From the NCBI GenBank assembly GCA_016710065.1, contig JADJLP010000004.1:62001-126000 (forward strand): DNA of 64,000 bases. Direction: 5' to 3'. The notes below the pieces were generated by a model. It worked only from the letters and a program-made list of their open reading frames with translations. It was not told the DNA's origin and made no database searches. Below, in pieces: positions 18,419 to 26,958 of this stretch. The stretch's first letter is position 1. Every line of letters starts with the position of its first letter. The position numbers and the translations under genes were made by a program. This stretch comes from Candidatus Ideonella esbjergensis. Lineage in GTDB: Bacteria; Pseudomonadota; Gammaproteobacteria; Burkholderiales; Burkholderiaceae_C.

Positions 18419-20065
18419 TCAGGCGCTGGCCTTGGCTGCTTCGGTGAGGGCGCCCACGGTCTCGCGGAAGTAGCGCTGCATCTGGGTCACTCGGTCGCTG
18501 GCTGGCATCAGCTTGTCCAGGCGCGTGAGGTAGAGCCGCACGCGCTCCACCACGGCCGGGTTCAGCTCCTTTTTCAGACGCAGCGACAGGCAATTCATCT
18601 GCGCGGCCTGCAGCAACACACCGGTGTTCTCGGGGTAGTCGTGCACGGCGGACTCAATGGCCGAGAGGGCTTCGTCGATGCGGCTGTCGCGGAACAGTGT
18701 CTTGGCATCCTTGACCCTGCTTTCCAGGCCTGCCGCTGCGGCTTCGATGATCTTCGCGATCTTGTCCTCGTGGCCGGTGTCGCTCAGGGCCTTGCCGATG
18801 AGTTGCTTGACGCGCGGGTTCTCGTGGTCGGAGGCGACCGCCTTTTCCATCAGCGCGAGACCGGCCACCTCGTGGCCGGTCATTAACTCGGCCTTGGCCA
18901 GCGCCACGGTGGCGAAATCGGCCTTGGCCTTGCGCATGGTTTCGCGCGCCTTCTGCACGGTTTGCAGTGCGCCATCGGGGTCGCCGGCCTGTACCTGGGC
19001 CTGAGCCTTGATGGCCAGGGCTACATTGTCGAAGGCCGGGTTGTTCTTGTGCAGGGTGTTGCCTTCGGCCAGCAGGCCCAGGGCGTCCTTGGCTTCGCCG
19101 CGGTCGACCAGGGTCTGGGCCAAGCTCAGGGTGTCCTGGGCTTGTGCAATGACCGAGCCCTTGGTGGCCTTGGTGACCATCTGAAAACTGTCTTTGGCGG
19201 CGTCCAGGTCGCCATTGCGGTAGGCGCTTTCACCCACCAGACGGTGGCGTCGGGCGGATGGCACCACGGCGGCGGCATCGCGCAGCACCCACAGGGCGCC
19301 GGCCATGTCGCCCTGAGCCTCCAGAGATTCGGCCACCACGTCATAGGCGGCCACATGCTTGTCGCCGTCGCGTGACTGAATGATGTCGGTGGCGATCTGG
19401 CGTGCCTGCTCGAACTGCCCAGCCGCCTTGTGGGCCCGGGCCATGCCCAGCTGCGCCCACACCAGGTCTCCACGCACATCCAGGGCCTGGCGGTAGACGC
19501 CTTTGGCTTCTTCGTGGCGGCCGAGTTGCAGCTGGGTCTGGCCCTTCATCTGCAGCACCTGCATGAACCATCGGTCTTTCTTGGCCAGCATGGCGTCGCA
19601 CTCGCTCACTGCGCCCGGCAAGTCGTGCCGGCGTAAGCGCTGGGTGATAGGCAGCAGCGCCTGGCGCTTTTCCAGCATCAGTTTGAGGCGTTCGCCGATG
19701 TCGGCGGCGGTGATGGGCTTGAGCAGGTAGGCGTCGGGCTTGTGCTCGGTGGCGGCGGCCACCGAGGCGTAGCCACCCTCGGCAGTGATCATGAAGAACA
19801 GGCAGTCGGGCGGCAGCAGATCGTTGTCGCGCAGGTGCTCGAAGAACTGCTGCCCGTCGGTCTTGCTGTTCAGGTTGTAGTCGCACAGGATCAGGCCATA
19901 GGGCCGGCTCTTGACCAGACGCAGGGCTTCGTCGGCCGTGGTGGCCTGGTCGATCTTGTGGATGCCCAGTGACGCCAACTGGCCGCGCAGCGTGGTCTGC
20001 TGCACCGACATGTCATCGATGATCAACGCATGCAGGTGCGAGTAGGGGGTCTGGATGGTGGCCAT
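18419..20065 (-). CDS. Response regulator with TPR output domain
   Basis: 548 aa. Residues about 10-130 are a receiver domain: acidic pocket ALIIDDM, phospho-acceptor Asp in LILCDYNL, and the conserved Lys in AYLLKPI. The rest is helical with repeated TPR-like units (GRHEEAKGVYRQALDVRG, GQFEQARQIATDIIQSRDG, DGALQTVQKARETMRKAKA). There is no DNA-binding, GGDEF, EAL or HD-GYP domain, so the output is probably protein-protein contact. It is transcribed with the soluble kinase at 17785. What it controls is unknown; the flagellar block starts 5.7 kb away. Confidence 0.82.
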   Translation of the reverse strand: MATIQTPYSHLHALIIDDMSVQQTTLRGQLASLGIHKIDQATTADEALRLVKSRPYGLILCDYNLNSKTDGQQFFEHLRDNDLLPPDCLFFMITAEGGYASVAAATEHKPDAYLLKPITAADIGERLKLMLEKRQALLPITQRLRRHDLPGAVSECDAMLAKKDRWFMQVLQMKGQTQLQLGRHEEAKGVYRQALDVRGDLVWAQLGMARAHKAAGQFEQARQIATDIIQSRDGDKHVAAYDVVAESLEAQGDMAGALWVLRDAAAVVPSARRHRLVGESAYRNGDLDAAKDSFQMVTKATKGSVIAQAQDTLSLAQTLVDRGEAKDALGLLAEGNTLHKNNPAFDNVALAIKAQAQVQAGDPDGALQTVQKARETMRKAKADFATVALAKAELMTGHEVAGLALMEKAVASDHENPRVKQLIGKALSDTGHEDKIAKIIEAAAAGLESRVKDAKTLFRDSRIDEALSAIESAVHDYPENTGVLLQAAQMNCLSLRLKKELNPAVVERVRLYLTRLDKLMPASDRVTQMQRYFRETVGALTEAAKASA

Positions 20066-20315
20066 GGGCTTGCTCTTTCAGCGAGTCGGGCGGAGGAATA
20101 CACAGCCGCCTTGTCCTGTCCGGCACAGAGAGGCCAATCGCCGCCGACCCTCACAACATATCGAAGGAACCTGTACGTCTGTTTCGGCCGTTGGGCGCTG
20201 AACTTGAGGTTGGCCTAGAAGCAACGCAGCCCGCGGGTAAGGCGGGCTGTGTGGGGCGAGATGCTGCTCAGGCCGCTTCGCAGCGGCCGTTTGCTGGCTG
20301 AGGGCAGGCACTGGC
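20066..20315. other. Intergenic region with two hairpins
   Basis: 250 bp between dnaJ and the receiver-TPR gene, both on the minus strand. Two hairpins follow dnaJ: GGCCGC/GCGGCC at 20,272-20,289 and CAGCCCGC/GCGGGCTG at 20,227-20,249. Neither has a good T-tract on the minus strand, so termination after dnaJ looks inefficient. No gene seen. Confidence 0.5.
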
Positions 20316-21476
20316 TTACTTGAACAGATCCTTGACCCGGTCGGTCCAGCTCTTGGCGTTGGGCGAGTGCTTGTCGCCACCCTTCTTCAGTGATTCATCG
20401 AGCTCCTTGAGAAGCTTGCGCTGGTGCTCGGTGAGCTTGACGGGCGTTTCTATGGTCACGTGGCAGTACAGGTCGCCGGGGTAGCTGGCGCGTATGCCCT
20501 TGATGCCCTTGCCGCGCAGGCGGAAGGTCTTGCCGTGCTGGGTGCCCTCAGGCAGCTCGATCTCCAACTTGGCGCTGAGTGTGGGCACCTCGATGGAGCC
20601 CCCCAGCGCCGCCGTGACCATGCTGACTGGGATGGTGCAGTGCAGGTCATCGCCATCGCGCTCAAATAACTCGTGCTGCTTGATGCGGATCTCGATGTAC
20701 AGGTCGCCGGCCGGGCCGCCGTTGGTGCCGGGCTCGCCGTTGCCGGCCGAGCGTATGCGCATGCCCTCGTTGATGCCGGCGGGGATCTTCACCTCCAGCG
20801 TCTTCTGGCGCTTGAGCTTGCCGGCGCCGTTGCAGGTGGCGCAGGGTTCGGGAATGATCTTGCCGGTGCCGCTGCAATGCGGGCAGGTCTGCTGGATGCT
20901 GAAGAAGCCCTGGCGCATGTGCACCGTGCCGCTGCCATTGCAAGTGCCGCAGGTCTTGGCCTTGGTGCCAGGCTTGGCGCCGGTGCCGCCGCAGGTATCG
21001 CAGTTGTCCCAACTCGGGATGCGGATCTGGCTGTCCTTACCCAGGGCCGCTTCTTCCAGAGTGATCTCCATGGCGTAGCTCAGGTCGGCGCCGCGGTAGA
21101 CCTGCTGGTTGCCACCGCCGCCCCGCCGGCCACCACCGCCACCCTGGCCACCGAAGATGTCGCCAAAGATGTCGCCAAAGGCCTCGGCAAAGCCGCCAAA
21201 GCCTTCGCCACCGGCGCCGCCGCGCATGCCGGCGTTCGGGTCAACCCCGGCGTGGCCATGCTGGTCGTAGGCGGCACGCTTGTTGGCGTCCGAGAGCATC
21301 TCGTAGGCCTCCTTGGCCTCCTTGAACTTCTCTTCAGACTTCTTGGCATCGTCGCCCTCACCCTGGTTTCGGTCAGGGTGGTGCTTCATGGCCAGCTTGC
21401 GGTAGGCCTTCTTGATGTCTTCCTCGCTGGCGTTCTTGGGGACGCCCAGGACTTCGTAATAGTCGCGCTTTGCCAT
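20316..21476 (-). CDS. dnaJ: Chaperone protein DnaJ
   Basis: 386 aa from MAKRDYYEVLGVPKNA. An upstream in-frame start at 21536 is rejected because the family starts at MAKRD. J domain with HPD in KHHPDRN, a Gly/Phe-rich linker (residues about 75-125), and four zinc CxxCxGxG repeats: CDTCGGTG, CGTCNGSG, CPHCSGTG, CATCNGAG. The C-terminal substrate-binding domains complete a type I Hsp40, which stimulates DnaK ATPase. Third gene of grpE-dnaK-dnaJ, 116 bp after dnaK. Confidence 0.97.
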   Translation of the reverse strand: MAKRDYYEVLGVPKNASEEDIKKAYRKLAMKHHPDRNQGEGDDAKKSEEKFKEAKEAYEMLSDANKRAAYDQHGHAGVDPNAGMRGGAGGEGFGGFAEAFGDIFGDIFGGQGGGGGRRGGGGNQQVYRGADLSYAMEITLEEAALGKDSQIRIPSWDNCDTCGGTGAKPGTKAKTCGTCNGSGTVHMRQGFFSIQQTCPHCSGTGKIIPEPCATCNGAGKLKRQKTLEVKIPAGINEGMRIRSAGNGEPGTNGGPAGDLYIEIRIKQHELFERDGDDLHCTIPVSMVTAALGGSIEVPTLSAKLEIELPEGTQHGKTFRLRGKGIKGIRASYPGDLYCHVTIETPVKLTEHQRKLLKELDESLKKGGDKHSPNAKSWTDRVKDLFK

Positions 21477-21592
21477 GAAAGGGTCTCGTTTCAGAATCGA
21501 CAACGCCGCGTTGAGGTGAGGGCGCAGGCCCAGCACTTCAAACGCGGCGGGATATCACGGCGGTGCCAGGCACCGGCCGGGATACCGGCAGA

Positions 21593-23542
21593 TCACTTCT
21601 TCACTTCCTTGAACTCGGCGTCCACCACGTTGTCGTCGGCAGGCTTGGCCTCCTGCGCGCCGGCCGCCTGGGCTTGTGCGTCGGCGGCACCGGCGGCGCC
21701 CGCCGCAGCCTGTGCAGCCTGCTGTTCGGCGTAGACCTTCTCGCCCAGCTTCTGGCTGGCGGCCATCAGGGCTTCGGTCTTGGCCTCGATGTCGGCCTTG
21801 TCCTCGCCCTTGATGGCTTCCTCGGCTTCCTTCAGCGCGGCTTCGATCTTGTCCTTCTCGCCAGCGTCGAGCTTGTCGCCGTGTTCGGTCAGGCTCTTCT
21901 TGACCGTGTGGATCATGCCGTCGGCTTGGTTGCGGGCCTGCACCAGTTCCACCTTCTTGGCGTCTTCAACGGCATTGGCCTCAGCGTCCTTCACCATCTT
22001 CTCGATCTCGGCTTCACTCAAGCCAGAGTTCGCCTTGATGGTGATCTTGTTTTCCTTGCCAGTGCCCTTGTCCTTGGCGCCCACATGCAGGATGCCGTTG
22101 GCGTCGATGTCGAAGCTCACCTCGATCTGCGGCATGCCACGCGGGGAGGGCGGGATGCCTTCGAGGTTGAACTCGCCCAGGCTCTTGTTGCCGGTGGCCA
22201 GTTCACGCTCACCCTGGTAGACCTTGATGGTCACGGCCGGCTGGTTGTCATCCGCCGTGGAGAACACCTGCGAGAACTTGGTGGGAATCGTGGTGTTCTT
22301 CTTGATCATCTTGGTCATCACGCCACCCAGGGTCTCGATGCCCAGGGAGAGCGGCGTCACGTCCAGCAGCAGCACGTCCTTGCGCTCGCCGCCCAGCACC
22401 TGGCCTTGGATGGCGGCGCCTACGGCCACGGCTTCGTCGGGATTGACGTCCTTGCGCGGCTCCTTGCCGAACAGCTCTTTCACCTTCTCCTGCACCTTGG
22501 GCATGCGCGACATGCCGCCGACCAGGATGATGTCGTCAATGTCGCCGACCTTCACGCCGGCATCCTTGATGGCGGTGTGGCAGGGCGCCATGGTGCGTTC
22601 GATCAGCTCATCGACCAGGCTTTCCAGCTTGGCGCGGGTGAGCTTGACGTTCAGGTGCTTGGGGCCCGAGGCGTCTGCCGTGATGTAGGGCAGGTTGATG
22701 TCAGTCTGGGTGTTGCTCGACAGTTCGATCTTGGCCTTCTCAGCGGCTTCCTTCAAGCGCTGCAGGGCCAACACGTCCTTGGTCAGGTCTACGCCCTGTT
22801 CCTTCTTGAACTCGGTGACGATGAAATCGATGATGCGCTGGTCGAAGTCTTCGCCGCCCAGGAAGGTGTCGCCATTGGTGGACAGCACCTCGAACTGCTT
22901 TTCGCCATCGACGTCGGCGATTTCGATGATGGAGATGTCAAAAGTGCCGCCACCCAGGTCGAATACGGCGATCTTGCGGTCACCCTTGCCATGCTTGTCC
23001 AGGCCGAAGGCCAGGGCCGCAGCGGTGGGCTCGTTGATGATGCGCTTGACGTCCAGGCCGGCGATGCGTCCGGCGTCCTTGGTGGCCTGGCGCTGGCTGT
23101 CGTTGAAGTAGGCCGGCACGGTGATGACGGCTTCGGTCACTTCCTCGCCCAGGTAGTCCTCGGCGGTCTTCTTCATCTTGCGCAGCACTTCGGCGCTGAT
23201 CTGCGGCGGGGCCAGCTTCTTCCCGCGCACCTCGATCCAGGCGTCGCCGTTGTCGGCGGCGGCGATGGTGTAGGGCATCAGGTCGATATCCTTCTGCACT
23301 TCCTTCTCGGTGAACTTGCGGCCAATCAGGCGCTTGGCGGCGTACACCGTGTTGCGCGGGTTGGTGACTGCCTGACGCTTGGCCGAGGCGCCGACGAGGA
23401 TCTCGCCGTCTTCCTGGTAGGCGATGATGGACGGCGTGGTGCGCGCACCTTCCGAGTTCTCGATCACCTTGGTGGTGTTGCCTTCCATGATGGCCACGCA
23501 CGAATTGGTGGTGCCGAGGTCAATGCCGATGATCTTGCCCAT
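21593..23542 (-). CDS. dnaK: Chaperone protein DnaK (Hsp70)
   Basis: 649 aa, MGKIIGIDLGTTNSCVAIME at the N-terminus. The actin-like ATPase domain includes FDLGGGTFDISI and ILVGGMSRMPKV. The substrate-binding domain follows, and the C-terminus DDNVVDAEFKEVKK is the usual proteobacterial ending. AGGAGA lies just before the ATG. The 118-bp gap to grpE contains CTTGAAG and a weak -10 on the minus strand, so an extra sigma32 promoter is possible but not convincing. Confidence 0.98.
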   Translation of the reverse strand: MGKIIGIDLGTTNSCVAIMEGNTTKVIENSEGARTTPSIIAYQEDGEILVGASAKRQAVTNPRNTVYAAKRLIGRKFTEKEVQKDIDLMPYTIAAADNGDAWIEVRGKKLAPPQISAEVLRKMKKTAEDYLGEEVTEAVITVPAYFNDSQRQATKDAGRIAGLDVKRIINEPTAAALAFGLDKHGKGDRKIAVFDLGGGTFDISIIEIADVDGEKQFEVLSTNGDTFLGGEDFDQRIIDFIVTEFKKEQGVDLTKDVLALQRLKEAAEKAKIELSSNTQTDINLPYITADASGPKHLNVKLTRAKLESLVDELIERTMAPCHTAIKDAGVKVGDIDDIILVGGMSRMPKVQEKVKELFGKEPRKDVNPDEAVAVGAAIQGQVLGGERKDVLLLDVTPLSLGIETLGGVMTKMIKKNTTIPTKFSQVFSTADDNQPAVTIKVYQGERELATGNKSLGEFNLEGIPPSPRGMPQIEVSFDIDANGILHVGAKDKGTGKENKITIKANSGLSEAEIEKMVKDAEANAVEDAKKVELVQARNQADGMIHTVKKSLTEHGDKLDAGEKDKIEAALKEAEEAIKGEDKADIEAKTEALMAASQKLGEKVYAEQQAAQAAAGAAGAADAQAQAAGAQEAKPADDNVVDAEFKEVKK

Positions 23543-23660
23543 TTGTGTTCTCCTGAGAGCGAATTTGGATGATTGGAACTTGTGGATAACTTGGCCGTCT
23601 TCAAGGGCTGGCGGGTGGCAAAAAGCCTGCGCCAGCGCATGTTTGAAGGCAAAACGCGAC

Positions 23661-24188
23661 TTATTTGGGAGCGGCCACCGTCACCAGGGCCGGGCGCAGC
23701 ACGCGGTCGGCGATGAGGTAGCCCTTTTGCAGCACCGCCACCACGGTGTTGGCGTCCTGCTCTGCGGGCACCATGCTGATGGCCTGGTGGTGGTGCGGGT
23801 CGAACTTGGTGCTGGCCGGCGGGTTGATCTCCTGCACCTTGTTGCGCTCCAGCGCCTGGGCCAGCTGGCGCAGGGTGATGTGCACACCCTCCAGCACTTT
23901 TTCCAGAGGGGCGTCGGGCATGGCGATGGCGGCTTCCAGGCTGTCACGCACCGGCAGCATGGCTTCGGCGAATGATTCGACGGCGAACTTGCGGGCCTTG
24001 GCCACATCCTCTTCGGCGCGGCGGCGGGTGTTCTCGGCCTCAGCCTTGGCGCGCAGGAAGCTGTCGGACAGTTCGGCGTGCTTGGCTTCGAGCTCGGCCA
24101 GGCGGGCTTCGGGGCCACTCAGGTCGGGCGTGGCGTCGGCGGGGGCCGGGACGGCTTGCGGGTCAGTGGGGTTGCTGTTGTCGTTCAT
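23661..24188 (-). CDS. grpE: Nucleotide exchange factor GrpE
   Basis: 175 aa from the ATG at 24188 (MNDNSNPTDPQAVPAPADAT). The N-terminal region is acidic and disordered, then comes a long coiled coil (residues about 30-75) with RRRAEEDVAKARKFAVESFA. The C-terminal beta domain has VVAVLQKGYLIADRVLRPALV, the usual GrpE end. It releases ADP from DnaK. First gene of the heat-shock operon, with a sigma32 promoter 49 bp upstream. Confidence 0.95.
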   Translation of the reverse strand: MNDNSNPTDPQAVPAPADATPDLSGPEARLAELEAKHAELSDSFLRAKAEAENTRRRAEEDVAKARKFAVESFAEAMLPVRDSLEAAIAMPDAPLEKVLEGVHITLRQLAQALERNKVQEINPPASTKFDPHHHQAISMVPAEQDANTVVAVLQKGYLIADRVLRPALVTVAAPK

Positions 24189-24236
24189 GGTGCGGGTGGC
24201 GGTTCTTGAACCGGGTTCGTGACGGCTTGCGGGCGC

Positions 24237-24264
24237 AGGTGGGGGCGATGCCCACCCGTTCAAG
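24237..24264 (-). promoter_or_regulatory. Sigma32 (heat-shock) promoter of grpE-dnaK-dnaJ
   Basis: On the minus strand, CTTGAA (24264-24259) is followed after 14 bases by CCCCACCT (24244-24237). The known sigma32 consensus is CTTGAA, 13-15 bases, CCCCATnT. It lies 49 bp before the grpE start. No CIRCE element (the HrcA operator) is visible nearby, so control by RpoH is the simpler reading. Confidence 0.75.
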
Positions 24265-24373
24265 AGGGCTTTTTGAGAATATTCAGGGTTTCGACGCTGG
24301 CCGGCGTCGGGCGCCGTTCATACGGCGGTGCGTTCAAAGGTCGAGGAGTGGTGGACTGGATTCGGTGTCGGTG

Positions 24374-24421
24374 CATAGCAGCCGGCCACGGTGACCACAT
24401 CGCAGTCATTCCCGCGTTTTC
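24374..24421. repeat. Half copy of the 43.2-kb repeat element
   Basis: CATAGCAGCC at 24374 followed by GGCCACGGTGACCACATCGC and then GTCATTCCCGCG closely matches the reverse complement of 43,330-43,370. It is a one-sided copy in the 175-bp gap between the glycosyltransferase stop and the grpE promoter. The facing arm is missing. Confidence 0.65.
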
Positions 24422-24439
24422 TCGTCGCGAGCAGCCACC

Positions 24440-25531
24440 TTAGGCCGCTGCCTGCCATGCGGCGGCCCAGGCACGGTACTGGGCGGCGTTCCTGGCTTGG
24501 CCCTGCAGGTCGCAGAGCAGGGCCAGGTTGCCGGCGGCCAGGTGGCTGCCGCGGCCGGCCACGGCGCCCTCCAGGTCGGGGCGCTCGCCGATGGCCAGGC
24601 AGCGCTGCCAGCTCGATTCGATCAGCGGCACCAGCTCGTTGGCGCGGGCGGGTTCGTCGGCGGCCCAGTCGAGCAGCAGATCGCCCAGGGCGAAGAAGTA
24701 GTCGGGCGATTGCGTCCACGCTGCCATTTGCGCCTCGGCGCGTTGCAGGGCCTCGGCGTGGCGCTTGCAGCGCTTGAGCGCGTGCAGGCTGCGCACCACC
24801 AGGTCGTGCATCCAGGCGGGTTGGCGGGCGGTGGGCGTGCCTTGCAGCAACGTGGCCGCACGGTCCATGCAGCTCAGCGCCTCGGCGTAGCGCTCGTACA
24901 CGTCATGGTCCTTGCCCAGCTGGTACCAAAGGTAGGGGTCGTCGGGGGTGTCGGTCAGGGCCAGCTGCAGCAGGCGGGCGTTGCGGCCGCTCTTGCTGGC
25001 CAGGGCCGCGCCCAGGTAGCCGTCGTGGCCGATGACCACGGGCAGCCGCTCGACGCGCAGGTTGTGCTGGGGTTGTTCGTGCACGCGGCCGCTGTAGCGC
25101 ACGGGGCCGGGCAGCATGCGGCTGAGCCAGCTGGGGGCCACCGAGGTGTGGGCGCCGCTGGCCTGCTGGCTGTCCACCCGCAACTGGCCCACAAAGTCAG
25201 GCGATTGGTGGCACAGCGCGGCCAGGGCCTCGCCGCCCGACACCAGCCATTCGTCGGCGTCCAGCACCAGGTGCCAGTCGCCGCCGGCCAGGGCAAGTGC
25301 GGCATTGCGGGCGGCCGAGAAATCGTCCACCCAGTGGAAGTGCGCCACGCGCGCACCGCAGGCTGTGGCCACGTGCACGGTGTTGTCGGTAGAGCCGGTG
25401 TCCAGCACCAGCGCGTCATTCACCCAGGGGCGCACGCTCGCCAGCAGGCGGGGCAGGTGGTGGGCTTCGTTGCGGGCGATCACCACCAAGACAAGGCGCA
25501 GGCGCGCCAGCGCAGGTGCGTCGGCAGACAT
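24440..25531 (-). CDS. Family 2 glycosyltransferase with C-terminal TPR-like region
   Basis: 363 aa. The GT-A fold has VVIARNEAHHLPRLLASV, LDTGSTDNTV and the metal-binding DxD in LVLDADEWL near residue 95. After about residue 190 it turns helical with TPR-like repeats (YLWYQLGKDHDVYERYAEAL). There is no membrane segment. This architecture is common among glycosyltransferases that modify surface glycans or proteins. It lies just upstream of the flagellin genes on the opposite strand, so a flagellin glycosylation role is possible but unproven. Confidence 0.8.
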   Translation of the reverse strand: MSADAPALARLRLVLVVIARNEAHHLPRLLASVRPWVNDALVLDTGSTDNTVHVATACGARVAHFHWVDDFSAARNAALALAGGDWHLVLDADEWLVSGGEALAALCHQSPDFVGQLRVDSQQASGAHTSVAPSWLSRMLPGPVRYSGRVHEQPQHNLRVERLPVVIGHDGYLGAALASKSGRNARLLQLALTDTPDDPYLWYQLGKDHDVYERYAEALSCMDRAATLLQGTPTARQPAWMHDLVVRSLHALKRCKRHAEALQRAEAQMAAWTQSPDYFFALGDLLLDWAADEPARANELVPLIESSWQRCLAIGERPDLEGAVAGRGSHLAAGNLALLCDLQGQARNAAQYRAWAAAWQAAA

Positions 25532-25675
25532 GGCGCGAACTTAAGGCTTGAGAGCGGGCGGTCAAACGCCGATAAGAAGGTGCCAAACCGGTCATTTCCT
25601 GGCGCAATCCGGGGGCCAGAAAACAGGCCCAAGTGCATCCGGAAGTGATCGATTGAAAAGAGCCCAAAAAAACCC

Positions 25676-25703
25676 TCAAGTCTCGCGATCAAGCATCCGA
25701 AAT
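25676..25703 (+). promoter_or_regulatory. Sigma28-type promoter of first flagellin gene
   Basis: TCAAGTCT (25676-25683), a 12-base spacer, then TCCGAAAT (25696-25703). The FliA consensus is TAAAGTTT, 11 bases, GCCGATAA. The match is moderate, but the second flagellin gene has the same layout with a better match. The promoter is 88 bp before the ATG. Confidence 0.55.
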
Positions 25704-25791
25704 CCATGGCACGGCCCCAACCACTTTCATGCGGGGGCGCAACCCGGAGGCCGAACCGGCCGACTTTTCGACCCCGTGAAGGAGTAACCCA

Positions 25792-26637
25792 ATGTCTTCG
25801 ATCATCAACACCAACATCGCGTCACTCAATGCGCAGCGCAACCTGTCTCAGTCACAGGTGTCGCTGTCCACATCGATGCAGCGGCTCTCTTCGGGCCTGC
25901 GCATCAACTCGGCCAAGGACGACGCCGCCGGCCTGGCCATTGCCGAGCGCATGAACGCACAGGTGCGCGGCATGAACGTGGCTGTGCGCAATGCCAACGA
26001 CGGCATCTCGCTGGCGCAAACCGCTGAGGGCGCGCTCTCCAAGGTGGGCGACAGCCTGCAGCGCATGCGTGAGCTGGCGGTGCAGGCCCGCAACGCCACC
26101 AACTCCAGCTCGGACAAGACCTCGCTGGACAAGGAATTCAAGCAACTGCAGTCTGAAATCAACCGCGTGCTGGGCGGCACCAGCTTCAACGGCACCCACA
26201 TGCTGGGCTCGGGCGCCACGGCGATGACCTTCCAGATTGGCGCCAACACCACGGCCGACGACGTGATCACCGTGACCACCTCGGATCTGACAGCGGCTTC
26301 GTCCATCACCACCGTGACGGGCAACACCGCCACCATCGACGCCTCAGCCAGCTCGGGCGCCATTGGCACGGTGATCGACAACCTGGACTCGGCCATCGAC
26401 GCGGTGAACAACGAGCGCGCCACCTTCGGTGCCACCCAGAGCCGCTTCGAGGCCATCATCTCCAGCCTGCAGCAAGGCGCCGAAGCCCAGAGCGCTGCCC
26501 GCAGCCGCATCGTGGACGCCGACTACGCCCAGGAAACAGCCGCCATGAGCCGTGCCCAGATCCTGCAGCAAGCCGGCACCGCCATGGTTGCCCAGGCGAA
26601 CCAACTGCCCCAGCAAGTCCTGCAACTGCTTCGATGA
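25792..26637 (+). CDS. fliC: Flagellin (first of three)
   Basis: 281 aa. AAGGAG lies about ten bases before the ATG. The conserved N-terminal D0/D1 begins MSSIINTNIASLNAQRNLSQ and includes LSSGLRINSAKDDAAGLAIA. The C-terminal D1/D0 has RSRIVDADYAQETAAMSRAQ and ends NQLPQQVLQLLR. The variable D2 part is short (about residues 145-190), so this is a compact flagellin of roughly 28 kDa. It is exported by the flagellar type III system without a cleaved signal. It has its own sigma28-type promoter and terminator. Confidence 0.96.
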   Translation: MSSIINTNIASLNAQRNLSQSQVSLSTSMQRLSSGLRINSAKDDAAGLAIAERMNAQVRGMNVAVRNANDGISLAQTAEGALSKVGDSLQRMRELAVQARNATNSSSDKTSLDKEFKQLQSEINRVLGGTSFNGTHMLGSGATAMTFQIGANTTADDVITVTTSDLTAASSITTVTGNTATIDASASSGAIGTVIDNLDSAIDAVNNERATFGATQSRFEAIISSLQQGAEAQSAARSRIVDADYAQETAAMSRAQILQQAGTAMVAQANQLPQQVLQLLR

Positions 26638-26714
26638 CGCTGGGTCAGGCTCCGCAAACGGGGCGCTGACCGGTGGGACCAGCAGCAACTGGTCCTCCGC
26701 AATCCTCGCCTCAG

Positions 26715-26750
26715 GTTGAAGGTTCCCTAAAAGGGGGCCTTCAACTTTTC
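26715..26750 (+). terminator. Intrinsic terminator of first flagellin gene
   Basis: GTTGAAGG (26715-26722) pairs with CCTTCAAC (26738-26745), with an inner CCCT/AGGG pair, followed by TTTTC. It isolates this gene from the next one. Confidence 0.85.
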
Positions 26751-26764
26751 CGTGTGCGACACCC

Positions 26765-26792
26765 TCAAGTTTTTCCAGACGGGTTCCGATAC
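26765..26792 (+). promoter_or_regulatory. Sigma28 promoter of second flagellin gene
   Basis: TCAAGTTT (26765-26772), a 12-base spacer, then TCCGATAC (26785-26792): seven of eight and six of eight matches to the FliA consensus boxes. It begins 15 bp after the terminator of the first flagellin gene and gives a leader of about 160 nt before the ATG at 26959. Confidence 0.7.
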
Positions 26793-26958
26793 CCAAACCA
26801 ACGGGACAAGCAATAGCGGGTTCCGCGGTCCGGTGAGATGGCCAAGGGTCAGGCGGCGTTGACGAAACGCATCCCGATCGGAGGAGCACCCGGCGCTTGT
26901 CGTAAAGGCGACGGTGCTTAACCGGAGACTTTTGGAACTACTTAAGGAAGTGTCAATC

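Noticed and set aside
21563..23572. A 669-codon plus-strand frame opposite dnaK
   Set aside because: Antisense shadow of a highly conserved gene. Such dnaK antisense frames have been misread as enzymes before.
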